Of a stretch of 50,499 nt of DNA, positions 39,791 through 47,748 are shown in pieces (the stretch's first letter is position 1; each line of letters opens with the position of its first letter). Source of the stretch: Enterococcus cecorum (lineage in GTDB: Bacteria; Bacillota; Bacilli; Lactobacillales; Enterococcaceae). A model generated the notes under the pieces. The model was not told the origin of the DNA. It saw only the letters and a list, made by a program, of their open reading frames with translations, and made no database searches. The stretch is from assembly GCF_023221775.1 (NCBI RefSeq), contig NZ_JAKUDS010000018.1, forward strand, positions 1 to 50,499. Reading direction: 5' to 3'. A program made the translations under genes and the position numbers.

Positions 39791-41311
39791 TTATTTTTGA
39801 ACATAAGCCGCTGATTGGTTACCTGCTTGGCGACCGAAGATTACGATATCAGCCACAGCATTTCCACCAATACGGTTATTACCATGTAGACCACCAGTTA
39901 CTTCACCTGCAGCATAAAGACCAGGAATGACTTCACCTTTGGTATTAATCACTTCGGTATTCGTATTAATCTTCACACCACCCATTGTATGGTGAATACC
40001 AGGAGCAATTTGAATCGCATAGTAAGGCGCTTTGGTTAAATCATAATCCATTGCTGTAGAACGACCAAATTCTGGATCTTTCTTATTAGCAACATCTTGG
40101 TTCCATGTATCAAGCGTTTGTTTCAACGTATCAGCAGGAACCTTAATCTTCTTCGCTAATTCTTCAATGGTTTTACCTTCAACTACGACACCTTTAGATT
40201 TATAGAAGTCAATTTGTTTCGCGCGACTAGCTAAAGCATCATCAAATACGATGTACGCATATTTTTCTGGTAAAGCGGAAATAGCTGCTGAGACTTTATC
40301 ACGTGTTTCTAACTCGTTGAAGAATCTTTTTCCTTGTTGGTTCACTAAGATACCACCTTCACCACGAACGGTTTCAGAAACTAACATACCATCTTTTTGA
40401 ACAACTGTTGGATGCACTTGGATTTGATCCATAGCGACTAATTGACCACCTAGTTTTTCAATCATCTTGATACCGTCACCTGTGCTACCTTTAGCGTTAG
40501 TACTTACATAACCTTTCAAATCAGGGCGATATTTCACAATCATCTTTTCATTGCCACCAAATCCACCAGTCGTTACTACAACCGCTTTAGAAGAAATATT
40601 CTTTTTCTTTTCTCCTTGAATTTGGACAGTGACACCCGAAACTTTACCATCTTTTTCATTTATTTTTGTTACATCCGCATTTAAGAATACAGGAATTTTA
40701 CGATCTAAAACATTTTTTGTTAGACCTTTAACTAAGTAGCCACCAACGGCCGAACCATCAGCTGGACGGTGAATACGTTTGACACTAGCCCCACCACTAT
40801 AACTGATATTGTTCAAAGTGATACCCATGCTATCTAACCAATCAATTGCATCGGCTGAATGATCCACAAAGTAGCGTAACAATTCTTTATCATTGGTTCC
40901 GCCGCCACCTTTTAATGTGTCGTTGAAGAACGTATCATTGCTATCTTGAATGCCTTGTTCTTTTTGGAATTTGGTTTCAGAAGCATTCATCCCACCAGAA
41001 GATTTTGTTGTATTTCCCCCAACTACTGGCATTTTTTCAAAGATAACTGGATTAGCTCCAGCTTCTTTGGCTTGGATAGCAGCTGACATCCCTGCACCAC
41101 CAGCACCTACGATAATCACGTCATAACTATCCTTTAATTCTTTAGGATCCGTGAACTCTTGTTTTTGAGAAGCACCGGATGAAACTTCTGAACTAGAAGC
41201 AGTTGTTTTGCTAGTTGAAGTTGAACTTTCTGTCTTATTTGATGATGAACCACAGCCAACTAATAATAACGCTGCTGAAGCCACCAAAAGACTACTTAAC
41301 ACTTTTTTCAT
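39791..41311 (-). CDS. Exported fumarate reductase-like flavolipoprotein
   Basis: This 506-aa lipoprotein of the FAD-binding fumarate/urocanate reductase family begins MKKVLSSLLVASAALLLVGC, a type II signal peptide with Cys20 as lipid anchor. A Ser/Thr-rich linker (21-55) follows, then FAD-binding DVIIVGAGGAGMSAAIQ (64-80) and substrate-side motifs HHTMGGVKIN and NRIGGNAVADIVIFGRQAG. It should face outside the membrane and reduce fumarate or a related enoate. There is no folded FMN-binding domain, but the linker has EVSSGAS (42-48), resembling the ApbE-type FMN-attachment motif. It is flanked by terminators and has its own promoter. The start ATG has GGAGGG six bases upstream. The electron donor is not in this window. 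Confidence 0.9.
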   Translation of the reverse strand: MKKVLSSLLVASAALLLVGCGSSSNKTESSTSTSKTTASSSEVSSGASQKQEFTDPKELKDSYDVIIVGAGGAGMSAAIQAKEAGANPVIFEKMPVVGGNTTKSSGGMNASETKFQKEQGIQDSNDTFFNDTLKGGGGTNDKELLRYFVDHSADAIDWLDSMGITLNNISYSGGASVKRIHRPADGSAVGGYLVKGLTKNVLDRKIPVFLNADVTKINEKDGKVSGVTVQIQGEKKKNISSKAVVVTTGGFGGNEKMIVKYRPDLKGYVSTNAKGSTGDGIKMIEKLGGQLVAMDQIQVHPTVVQKDGMLVSETVRGEGGILVNQQGKRFFNELETRDKVSAAISALPEKYAYIVFDDALASRAKQIDFYKSKGVVVEGKTIEELAKKIKVPADTLKQTLDTWNQDVANKKDPEFGRSTAMDYDLTKAPYYAIQIAPGIHHTMGGVKINTNTEVINTKGEVIPGLYAAGEVTGGLHGNNRIGGNAVADIVIFGRQAGNQSAAYVQK

Positions 41312-41342
41312 GTTAAACCCTCCATACATTAGTTATGCTATG

Positions 41343-41371
41343 ATTATACAACATTTCACAAACTTTGAAAA
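41343..41371 (-). promoter_or_regulatory. Flavolipoprotein promoter with Rex-like overlap
   Basis: Minus strand: -35 TTTTCA at 41366-41371, 17-bp spacer, consensus -10 TATAAT at 41343-41348. The spacer contains TTGTGAAATGTTGTATAA, which matches the Rex consensus TTGTGAA-N4-TTCACAA in the first half-site perfectly and in the second at 4 of 7. Confidence 0.6.
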
Positions 41372-41626
41372 GGGCTTTCTTGAAACGTTTTAACAAAAAT
41401 AAAAACAGTGAATATTTAATGACAACACAGATAATTATATAACGTATTGTTATCTATTGGCTGTTCATTATTATTAAATCAACTTTTTTAAATAGCATGA
41501 TGAATCAAAATGAACGTGATAAGCTTGCAGCACGATTATTTAAAAATAGACAGAAAAAACAATTCAAAATTTTGAACTACAATCAATCCAAAGCAAAAAA
41601 GACGCTTGTATGTGAAAATCAAGGCA

Positions 41627-41665
41627 AAAAAAGTGGACAGCTTTTATTTTTTCAGCTATCCACTT
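41627..41665 (-). terminator. Terminator of the DUF3737-AKR-cupin operon
   Basis: Minus-strand stem AAGTGGATAGCTG / CAGCTGTCCACTT-type arms (AAGTGGA.AGCT paired with AGCT.TCCACTT) followed by seven T, directly after the cupin gene stop. Confidence 0.85.
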
Positions 41666-41672
41666 GATACAT

Positions 41673-42443
41673 TTATTCACTTAAAGGTTGCGTGGCTAAA
41701 TAATCTTCCTCACTGACTTTTTCTAACCATTCATTGCTCGTATCTTCCCCTTGTACAGCCATTGCTAGATGAGAAAACCAATGATCTTTGGTAGCACCAT
41801 GCCAATGTTTCACACCCGCTGGAATATTTACACAATCACCCGGATGCATCACCACGGCTTGCTTTCCTTCTTCTTGATAAATGCCGATACCACCAACACA
41901 TATCAACATCTGACCACCACCAGATTTTGCATGATGGATATGCCAGTTATTACGACAACCAGGCTCAAAAGTGACATTGTGTACGGGAATTTGTTCATCT
42001 GTGATACTTGCTAAATAGCTTTGCCCGGTAAAATATTGCGCATAAGCATCATTAGGCTCACCAATTGGAAAAATCATACTAGCTTGATGTTGGGCTTTAG
42101 CTTCTTCACTTGTGGCTTGTTCAGACCAGACCTCTTTAGCCAAACGAAAGACCGCCCAAGCTTTTGGCCAACCTGCATAAAAAGCAACATGAGTAACAGC
42201 CGCAACAATTTCTTCTTTACTGACCCCGTGATTTTTTGCATTTTCTAAATGATAAACTAATGAAGAATCCGTTATTCCTTGAGCCATCAAAGTTAACACT
42301 GTTAATAAACAACGTGTTTTAAGATCAATTCCTGGGATATTCCAGTTTTCACCAAATAATACATCATCGTTAAAATGAGCAAAATCTGGTGCAAATTCAC
42401 CTAATTGTTTTCTACCAGCATCTTGAGTTATTTTTTGATTCAT
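41673..42443 (-). CDS. Carboxymuconolactone decarboxylase-cupin fusion protein
   Basis: In this 256-aa two-domain protein, residues about 20-110 form an AhpD-like carboxymuconolactone decarboxylase domain (RCLLTVLTLMAQG, YHLENAKNHGVSKEEIVAAV, FYAGWPKAW). It lacks the CxxC pair of AhpD, so thiol peroxidase activity is unlikely. Residues about 145-245 form a cupin with metal-binding His (NNWHIHHA, HPGDCVNIPAGVKHWHG). Such fusions are often annotated as cupin or CMD proteins of unknown substrate, frequently in aldehyde or quinone stress operons. The ATG overlaps by four bases (ATGA) the stop codon of a truncated aminotransferase remnant, which still supplies the ribosome site AGGAAGTG. It is the last gene of the operon. 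Confidence 0.88.
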   Translation of the reverse strand: MNQKITQDAGRKQLGEFAPDFAHFNDDVLFGENWNIPGIDLKTRCLLTVLTLMAQGITDSSLVYHLENAKNHGVSKEEIVAAVTHVAFYAGWPKAWAVFRLAKEVWSEQATSEEAKAQHQASMIFPIGEPNDAYAQYFTGQSYLASITDEQIPVHNVTFEPGCRNNWHIHHAKSGGGQMLICVGGIGIYQEEGKQAVVMHPGDCVNIPAGVKHWHGATKDHWFSHLAMAVQGEDTSNEWLEKVSEEDYLATQPLSE

Positions 42444-42556
42444 TTTTTGACACTTCCTAATTGTTGATATTGTTTTATTGCTATTTTAAATCGGTTCAAT
42501 CCATCAATCAGTTGAGATTTTGGACAAGCATAATTCAAACGTAAGAAAGACTGGAC
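42440..42556 (-). pseudogene. C-terminal remnant of a MalY/PatB-type aminotransferase
   Basis: Translating the minus strand here gives 38 codons ending in TGA. They include FLRLNYACPKSQL and IDGLNRFKIAIKQYQQ, which resemble the C-terminus of PLP-dependent MalY/PatB cystathionine beta-lyases. An in-frame TAA precedes at 42557-42559 and nothing upstream fits the family, so about 90% of the gene is missing. Its stop overlaps the start of the cupin gene, showing the earlier operon order: aldo-keto reductase, aminotransferase, CMD-cupin. The family call is by recognition of a short sequence. Confidence 0.65.
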
Positions 42557-42590
42557 TTACGATTAATTATTTTATCGAAATCATAATGCA

Positions 42591-43454
42591 TTATAATTTA
42601 CCACCATAAACCGGGAAGAAACTAGCTTCACCATAATCTTGAATTTTATCAATAGCCAACAATTCTCTCATATCTTCTTGACTAATTTCAAAATCTAAAT
42701 CTGCATTTTCGCGCATATGGTCTGGATTCGCCGTTTTTGGTAAGACAATCATATCTAGTTGAATACAATAGCGAATACATAGTTGCGCCACAGAAACGCC
42801 ATATTTTTTAGCCATCGCCACAATTTTAGGATTTTTCAAGGCTTCTCCATGCGCAACTGGTGAATAAGCTTCGACTGCGATACCTTCGTTTTGACAATAT
42901 TGAATTAAATCAAGTGGCGTATTGGAAATATGCGCTAATATCTGATTCACTTGTGGCTTAATTCTGGCTGTTTTTAAAATATTTTGCACATCTTCTTCTA
43001 AAAAGTTTGAAACCCCGATAGCTCTTAATTTACCTGCTTCAAGGGCATCTTCAAGTGCACGCCAAACTTCTTGATTTTCTTTTTTATAACGATTTTCTGA
43101 TTGATTGACTTCCTTCCAAGGTTGCGGACTATGAATAATCATCATATCCAAACAATCCATCCCCATTAATTTAAGGGTATCATCAATTGATTTTGCCGCA
43201 CTTTCATAAGATTTATGTTCAGCTGCTACTTTTGATGTGATAAAGATTTCGTCACGAGGAATACCTGATTGACGAACCCCTTCACCTACTCCACGTTCAT
43301 TGCCATATGCTTGAGCAGTATCGATATGACGATAACCCATTTGTAAAGCAGATTTCACAGCATCCGTTACCTTTTCATCATCAATCAGCCAAGTTCCCAA
43401 AGCTAGTTGCGGAATTACAACACCATTATTTAATTTCATACTTTTGTTAAACAT
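42591..43454 (-). CDS. Aldo/keto reductase
   Basis: This 287-aa NADPH-dependent reductase is of the AKR superfamily, close to the 2,5-diketo-gluconate reductase/YvgN type. The catalytic tetrad is visible: Asp and Tyr in HIDTAQAYGNERGVGEG, Lys in FITSKVAAEH and His in MMIIHSPQPW. The late LPKTANPDHMRENADLDFEIS segment binds the NADPH phosphate. It probably reduces aldehydes or methylglyoxal-like electrophiles. The ATG at 43454 overlaps the end of the DUF3737 gene by eight bases, with AAGGTGAG upstream, so the two are coupled. Confidence 0.93.
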   Translation of the reverse strand: MFNKSMKLNNGVVIPQLALGTWLIDDEKVTDAVKSALQMGYRHIDTAQAYGNERGVGEGVRQSGIPRDEIFITSKVAAEHKSYESAAKSIDDTLKLMGMDCLDMMIIHSPQPWKEVNQSENRYKKENQEVWRALEDALEAGKLRAIGVSNFLEEDVQNILKTARIKPQVNQILAHISNTPLDLIQYCQNEGIAVEAYSPVAHGEALKNPKIVAMAKKYGVSVAQLCIRYCIQLDMIVLPKTANPDHMRENADLDFEISQEDMRELLAIDKIQDYGEASFFPVYGGKL

Positions 43455-44304
43455 TGATTTTCTCACCTTTCGTATTCATAATCTTCACTTGATTAAAATC
43501 AATCAATTCATCATCTAAAATAAGTTCATCAACACTTGCTGCTTGAATATGCACTTTAATCGGATTTTTAATACTATCAACCTTTGTAGTAATTGTTGCT
43601 TCATCTGTCGAATATTCAAAGGCCAAATCTGTATGTATTACCTTACAATTGATTAACTTCACATTATTCATGTAGCAAAGTCCTTGATTACTCTCAATCG
43701 TACAATTAATAAACGTCACATTTTTGGAATTCCAACCTAGATATTCACCTACGATTACCGCATTTTTCACAACAACGTTCTCGCAATTCCAAAACGCGTC
43801 TTTAGATATGATTTTTGCCCCATCAATTTCAATATCACTTGCACCATCAAAGGCATAATTGCCCATAATTGTTAAATCTGTTGCTTGAATATCACGGCTA
43901 TTCATCGCAAAATAATCCCCGTTTACCGTAACCTGATTCAAAGTGATTTCACGACAATTCCATAAAGTCTCTTGCGCATGAGCAAAATGGACATCTTCAA
44001 GTAAAATTTTACTTGCCCGGCGAAAGATTTTGGGTGCCTGAATCGAGCAATGATGCATCTGAATATTATGCGTGTACCAAATTTCCGAACGCGCGGTATC
44101 CAATAAAGTAACATGATGGGCCTTTACATTTTTGCAATACCACAATGGATACTTCCACCTAAAGATATCGTTTTCTAGTACTAAATCAGCACTTTCTTTT
44201 AGCGGAGATTCCCCCTTTTCAAAAACTGAATCGACCACTTTCAAATGCTTGGACTTAAACAATGCACGTTCACCAGTCAATAAAGCCTCTCTTATTTCGT
44301 TCAA
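43447..44304 (-). CDS. DUF3737 family protein (right-handed beta-helix)
   Basis: This 285-aa protein opens LNEIREALLTGERALFKSKHLKVVDSVFEKGESPLKES and consists of repeated short strands (IWYTHNIQMHHCSI, LWNCREITLNQVTV, AFWNCENVVVKNAVI, LGWNSKNVTFINCTI), as expected of a beta-helix. This is the DUF3737 family, common in gut Firmicutes next to aldo-keto reductases; its function is unknown. I prefer the TTG start at 44304, because GAGGTG lies six bases upstream; the ATG at 44310 abuts the same SD with no spacing. It is the first gene of the operon, behind a MerR-type promoter. Confidence 0.85.
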   Translation of the reverse strand: MNEIREALLTGERALFKSKHLKVVDSVFEKGESPLKESADLVLENDIFRWKYPLWYCKNVKAHHVTLLDTARSEIWYTHNIQMHHCSIQAPKIFRRASKILLEDVHFAHAQETLWNCREITLNQVTVNGDYFAMNSRDIQATDLTIMGNYAFDGASDIEIDGAKIISKDAFWNCENVVVKNAVIVGEYLGWNSKNVTFINCTIESNQGLCYMNNVKLINCKVIHTDLAFEYSTDEATITTKVDSIKNPIKVHIQAASVDELILDDELIDFNQVKIMNTKGEKINV

Positions 44305-44324
44305 CTTCATCACCTCATACCCAA

Positions 44325-44355
44325 AGTTTACACCTTAAACTTAACTTTAAGTCAA
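44325..44355 (-). promoter_or_regulatory. MerR-type promoter with 19-bp spacer
   Basis: Minus strand: -35 TTGACT at 44350-44355, spacer of exactly 19 bp, -10 TAAACT at 44325-44330. The spacer holds the near-palindrome CTTAAAGTTAAGTTTAAG (counting the last base of the -35), the layout used by MerR-family activators of the AdhR/NmlR kind. No MerR gene lies in the window. Confidence 0.7.
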
Positions 44356-44376
44356 TTGATAATTGAAGAAAATGTC

Positions 44377-44422
44377 AAAAAAAGAAGAATTTCATCGTAC
44401 ACAAAATACTCAGAAATTCTTC
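44377..44422 (-). terminator. Terminator of the SNF2 helicase gene
   Basis: Minus-strand stem GAAGAATTTC / GAAATTCTTC (10 bp) with a 19-base loop, followed by seven T. Confidence 0.85.
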
Positions 44423-44429
44423 AAGATTC

Positions 44430-47400
44430 TTATTCTATCCCCACTTGGAAAATTTGACGGATATCTTCTTCAGTTAATTGAGAAAGAGAGGCCTCATCAC
44501 CTTGCATAACTTGATCAAAGAGTTCTCGCTTACTTTGTTGTAGCTCATAGATTTTTTCTTCAATGGTGCCTTCTGTAATCAAACGCCATACTTCGACCAC
44601 TTCTTTTTGTCCCATCCGATGTGCACGGCTTGTCGCTTGGTCTTCTACAGCAGGGTTCCACCATAAATCATACAGAATCACCGTATTCGCCCCAGTTAAG
44701 TTCAAGCCCGTACCACCTGCTTTAAGCGAAATTAAAAAGACGGGTTTATCTCCTTGATTAAAGGCTTCTACCATTTCCATACGCTGCTTGCTCGGCGTGC
44801 TACCATCTAATTTGAAGCATGGAATATCTAACTTCGCTAACTCAGCTTCAATTAAGTTCAACATACTAGCAAACTGCGAGAAAATTAAAATGCGGCGATT
44901 GTTTTCCAAAGCCTGAGTCAGCAATTCCTTCAACTGCTCTAATTTTCCAGACTCCCCATGAAAATCATCTAAATAAAGTTGCGGTGAACAACAAATCTGA
45001 CGTAAACGAGTTAGACCAGCTAAAATGCTAATACGATTCTTCTTGAACTCATCGCTATTCATTTGAGCTAACGTCTTTTGAATTTGTTCTAATTGCGCCA
45101 GATAAACTTCTTTTTGTTCTTTACTCAATTCATTATAATAGTTGGTTTCAATCCGTTCAGGTAAATCAAGCAAGACTTCTTCTTTCGTCCGTCTTAACAC
45201 AAATGGCTGTATCATCTGAGCAATCAATTCAGTCGAAAACTTCTTGAATTTTGCCTTGCTTGGGAAAAATCCCGGAATAATCACTTGGAAGATTGACCAT
45301 AATTCATCAAGTCTATTTTCCACTGGTGTGCCACTGAGCGCAAACCGTTTTGGAATCGTTAATTTTCGCAAAGCCTGAGCCGTTTTGGTTTGACTATTTT
45401 TCACCATCTGTGCTTCATCTAAAATCAACACTTGATAGGCTATTTTGGCATGTAACTTTTCATCTTGGCGGAAACTTTGATAGCTTGTCACATACACATC
45501 CGCTTCAGTTTCAAGTTGTTCGGCCCGTTTATCCTTCCCACCATTTACGACTTGCACTTTTAACTCAGGTGCAAACTGCTTACACTCCTGATACCAATTA
45601 TAAACAAGACTGGCTGGCACGATAATTAAAGCCTTCATTGATGGATCATTTTGCTTTTCAGATAACAGGTAAGTAATCGTCTGAATCGTTTTTCCTAGCC
45701 CCATTTCATCTGCCAAAATTCCACCAAGCTGATAATCACTTAACATCTTCAACCAACGAAATCCAGTCAATTGATAAGGACGTAAATTAGCATTTAAGCC
45801 ACTAGGTAAAGTAACCGGATAGTCTTGCGGATGGGTTAAATGTTGAACAAAAGTCGTAAAGTCTTGGTTGACCTCGATTTGCTCATTTTCCAATCGAGCT
45901 AACTGTCCGCCTCGATATAAAGGCATCTGGAATTGGTTGGCGTTTTGTTCACTGACTTGCCGAATTAACGACAATGACTCACTCGCTTTTTGGAACTCCT
46001 CTTGAGACAAATCAAGCAAACGTCCATCATTTAAACGCACAAAATCAGCATTCTTACTCAAAGCAACTAAAGCCCGCTCGACATCTTCTAGCTCAATCCC
46101 ATCCACTTCAAAAGATACATCTAGAAAGCCACCATTTTTAATAATTGACAATTTTGGCTTATATTGCTCCTGATTGACAAACATTTCTTGAAGTTTTTCA
46201 TCTAAAATCACTTCACCGAATTGGGCGAATTGCGTCAGTGTATATTTTAAGAAATGATAGAAGTCTTCATCACGAGAAATCAATAATTGATAACTAGCCT
46301 CTTTTTCAACAAATTGATTGGCCAAAATAAACTGTTCGATGCGGTTTTCCTGATCTATATCACGAATTAACTGGTTGGCTTGATTAGCATTTTGGCAATA
46401 AGCTGATTTTTTTGCTAAGACAATATCGCCATATTGCAATGCCAAATCTAACTGGATCCCAAACCTTACCTCAGAAAAATAAAATTTCGGAACCAATGGC
46501 GCAGTGATCATATTTTCTGACAAAGACGGATCAATATCCACAACCGCAAATTTTTGAATCACTGGTAAATATTTAGATAAGAAAGTATTTGCCTCTTGTA
46601 TGGAGAAGCGAAAAATCGAATCAAAACCGTAAATCAACTTATCAAACTGCCACGTTACATAACGATATAATTTTTGTTGAAAGTCAGAATAAGCGTCATA
46701 TAATAATATAGACTGATAATCCAAACGATACAGTTGTCCCTCAATCACCGCGCACAAGTACGTAAAGTCAGTCATTTCAATAGCATCTTCGAAAAATAAT
46801 GATACTTGATTTTCATCGACCTTTTGAATATGACAAGTAATAAATGAATCCAAATCAGCTGGCATAGAATGAAATTGTGTAAATTCTCGATTATCTACAG
46901 TGATTTTTAGTAAATGATTCGGGAATTTTTCTAACAGCTCGTCCATTGTCGTACTATCTAACACAACTTCTTTCTCTACACTTTGTTCGCGATAATCCAC
47001 ATAATTTAAATGTCCTAAATGAGTAGCCATCAACCATTGAATCAACGCAAAGTCCTCTTTTGAAAAACACTCTGGGGCTACTGCTATCGATACTTTAGGC
47101 GTCAACTTATAGTGATCTGTATAATAGCACTTATTTAAAAATTCATGAATATTTTTTATCAAATAATTACGCTTTCCATTATTGACATACAGCCTTAAAT
47201 AAAAGGCAGTTTGCCCTGATTTTTGAGCATAATCGAGCTGATAATAAAGTTTAAGTGGCTGTAATTGTTCTGGACTTACGGAAACTAAAAAATGATTTTG
47301 CAGACTATCCATGAATTGTGATAAAGCATCAACTTTGGCAGCTTCGATTTTCTTTTCATTTTCCTCATCGTGCAGCTCTACATAAGCATCCCCCCACGAA

Positions 47401-47651
47401 ATCGGCAAGCCTACTTCTGCTCTTAAAGCCATGGTATGCTCGCAAGCACCGTATTTTCCATATGTCTGGCATTGACAACTATCTTTACGAACAGACCCCA
47501 TACTAACCTTTGTCTTGAGGATAACAAAATCATGATAAAATTCTCCATAATAGAAGCCACTTTTACGATAATCACGTAAATTAATGAGACTATTTTGATT
47601 TATTAATACTCGAGCTTTCTTAAAAATGTTCTGATATTGGTCTTTATTCAT
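44430..47651 (-). CDS. SWIM zinc-finger SNF2-family helicase
   Basis: This 1073-aa protein has an N-terminal SWIM zinc finger (CQCQTYGKYGACEH at about 59-72), a long middle region of the bacterial SNF2-associated type (about 100-600), then a SNF2 ATPase core: Walker A LADEMGLGKT, DEAQ box LILDEAQMVKN, SGTPVENRLDELWS, and a C-terminal helicase domain with IFSQFASMLNLIE, LDGSTPSKQR, LISLKAGGTGLNL and SRAHRMGQ. Proteins of this kind are chromosomal translocases, probably acting on DNA-protein or RNA polymerase complexes. The exact role is unknown, and no methylase or nuclease partner suggesting defence is nearby. The ATG at 47651 has GAGGAAT upstream. Confidence 0.9.
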   Translation of the reverse strand: MNKDQYQNIFKKARVLINQNSLINLRDYRKSGFYYGEFYHDFVILKTKVSMGSVRKDSCQCQTYGKYGACEHTMALRAEVGLPISWGDAYVELHDEENEKKIEAAKVDALSQFMDSLQNHFLVSVSPEQLQPLKLYYQLDYAQKSGQTAFYLRLYVNNGKRNYLIKNIHEFLNKCYYTDHYKLTPKVSIAVAPECFSKEDFALIQWLMATHLGHLNYVDYREQSVEKEVVLDSTTMDELLEKFPNHLLKITVDNREFTQFHSMPADLDSFITCHIQKVDENQVSLFFEDAIEMTDFTYLCAVIEGQLYRLDYQSILLYDAYSDFQQKLYRYVTWQFDKLIYGFDSIFRFSIQEANTFLSKYLPVIQKFAVVDIDPSLSENMITAPLVPKFYFSEVRFGIQLDLALQYGDIVLAKKSAYCQNANQANQLIRDIDQENRIEQFILANQFVEKEASYQLLISRDEDFYHFLKYTLTQFAQFGEVILDEKLQEMFVNQEQYKPKLSIIKNGGFLDVSFEVDGIELEDVERALVALSKNADFVRLNDGRLLDLSQEEFQKASESLSLIRQVSEQNANQFQMPLYRGGQLARLENEQIEVNQDFTTFVQHLTHPQDYPVTLPSGLNANLRPYQLTGFRWLKMLSDYQLGGILADEMGLGKTIQTITYLLSEKQNDPSMKALIIVPASLVYNWYQECKQFAPELKVQVVNGGKDKRAEQLETEADVYVTSYQSFRQDEKLHAKIAYQVLILDEAQMVKNSQTKTAQALRKLTIPKRFALSGTPVENRLDELWSIFQVIIPGFFPSKAKFKKFSTELIAQMIQPFVLRRTKEEVLLDLPERIETNYYNELSKEQKEVYLAQLEQIQKTLAQMNSDEFKKNRISILAGLTRLRQICCSPQLYLDDFHGESGKLEQLKELLTQALENNRRILIFSQFASMLNLIEAELAKLDIPCFKLDGSTPSKQRMEMVEAFNQGDKPVFLISLKAGGTGLNLTGANTVILYDLWWNPAVEDQATSRAHRMGQKEVVEVWRLITEGTIEEKIYELQQSKRELFDQVMQGDEASLSQLTEEDIRQIFQVGIE

Positions 47652-47661
47652 CTTATTCCTC

Positions 47662-47690
47662 GCAGTTTTTATTTATAATTTGAGCATATC
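47662..47690 (-). promoter_or_regulatory. Putative promoter of the SNF2 helicase gene
   Basis: Minus-strand CTGAAA, about 17 bp, TATAAA, some 25 bases before the ATG. Moderate match. Confidence 0.35.
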
Positions 47691-47712
47691 ATTATTTCAG
47701 TCGCGATACAAC

Positions 47713-47740
47713 AAAAACACGAGCCTGATTTTGACTCGTG
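47713..47740 (-). terminator. Terminator of the SDR gene
   Basis: Minus-strand stem CACGAG / CTCGTG with an 11-base loop and a TTTTT tail, just after the SDR stop. Confidence 0.8.
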
Positions 47741-47748
47741 CCTAATTA

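Larger units (their letters stand above)
41312..41672. other. Intergenic region upstream of the flavolipoprotein (361 bp)
   Basis: Contains the flavolipoprotein promoter (41343-41371) and the terminator of the cupin gene (41627-41665). The middle has a plus-strand 56-codon open frame from the ATG at about 41501 that runs into the terminator and lacks a ribosome site; it is not called as a gene. Confidence 0.45.

Noticed and set aside
41381-41397. TTGAAACGTTTTAACA as a cre site upstream of the flavolipoprotein
   Set aside because: The spacing around the central CG is one base short of the consensus, so the alignment fails.
41501-41669. Plus-strand 56-codon open frame beginning MMNQNERDKLAARLFKN
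   Set aside because: It has no ribosome site, its end runs through the terminator of the convergent operon, and I recognise no family. It could be a remnant but cannot be supported.
42553-42574. CGTAAG/CTTACG inverted repeat upstream of the aminotransferase remnant as a terminator
   Set aside because: Six pairs only and no T-run; likely chance or a deletion junction.
44430-47651. SNF2 helicase as part of a DISARM-like or other defence system
   Set aside because: No methyltransferase, nuclease or phospholipase neighbour; it is flanked by metabolic genes, and SWIM-SNF2 proteins are common chromosomal genes in lactic acid bacteria.
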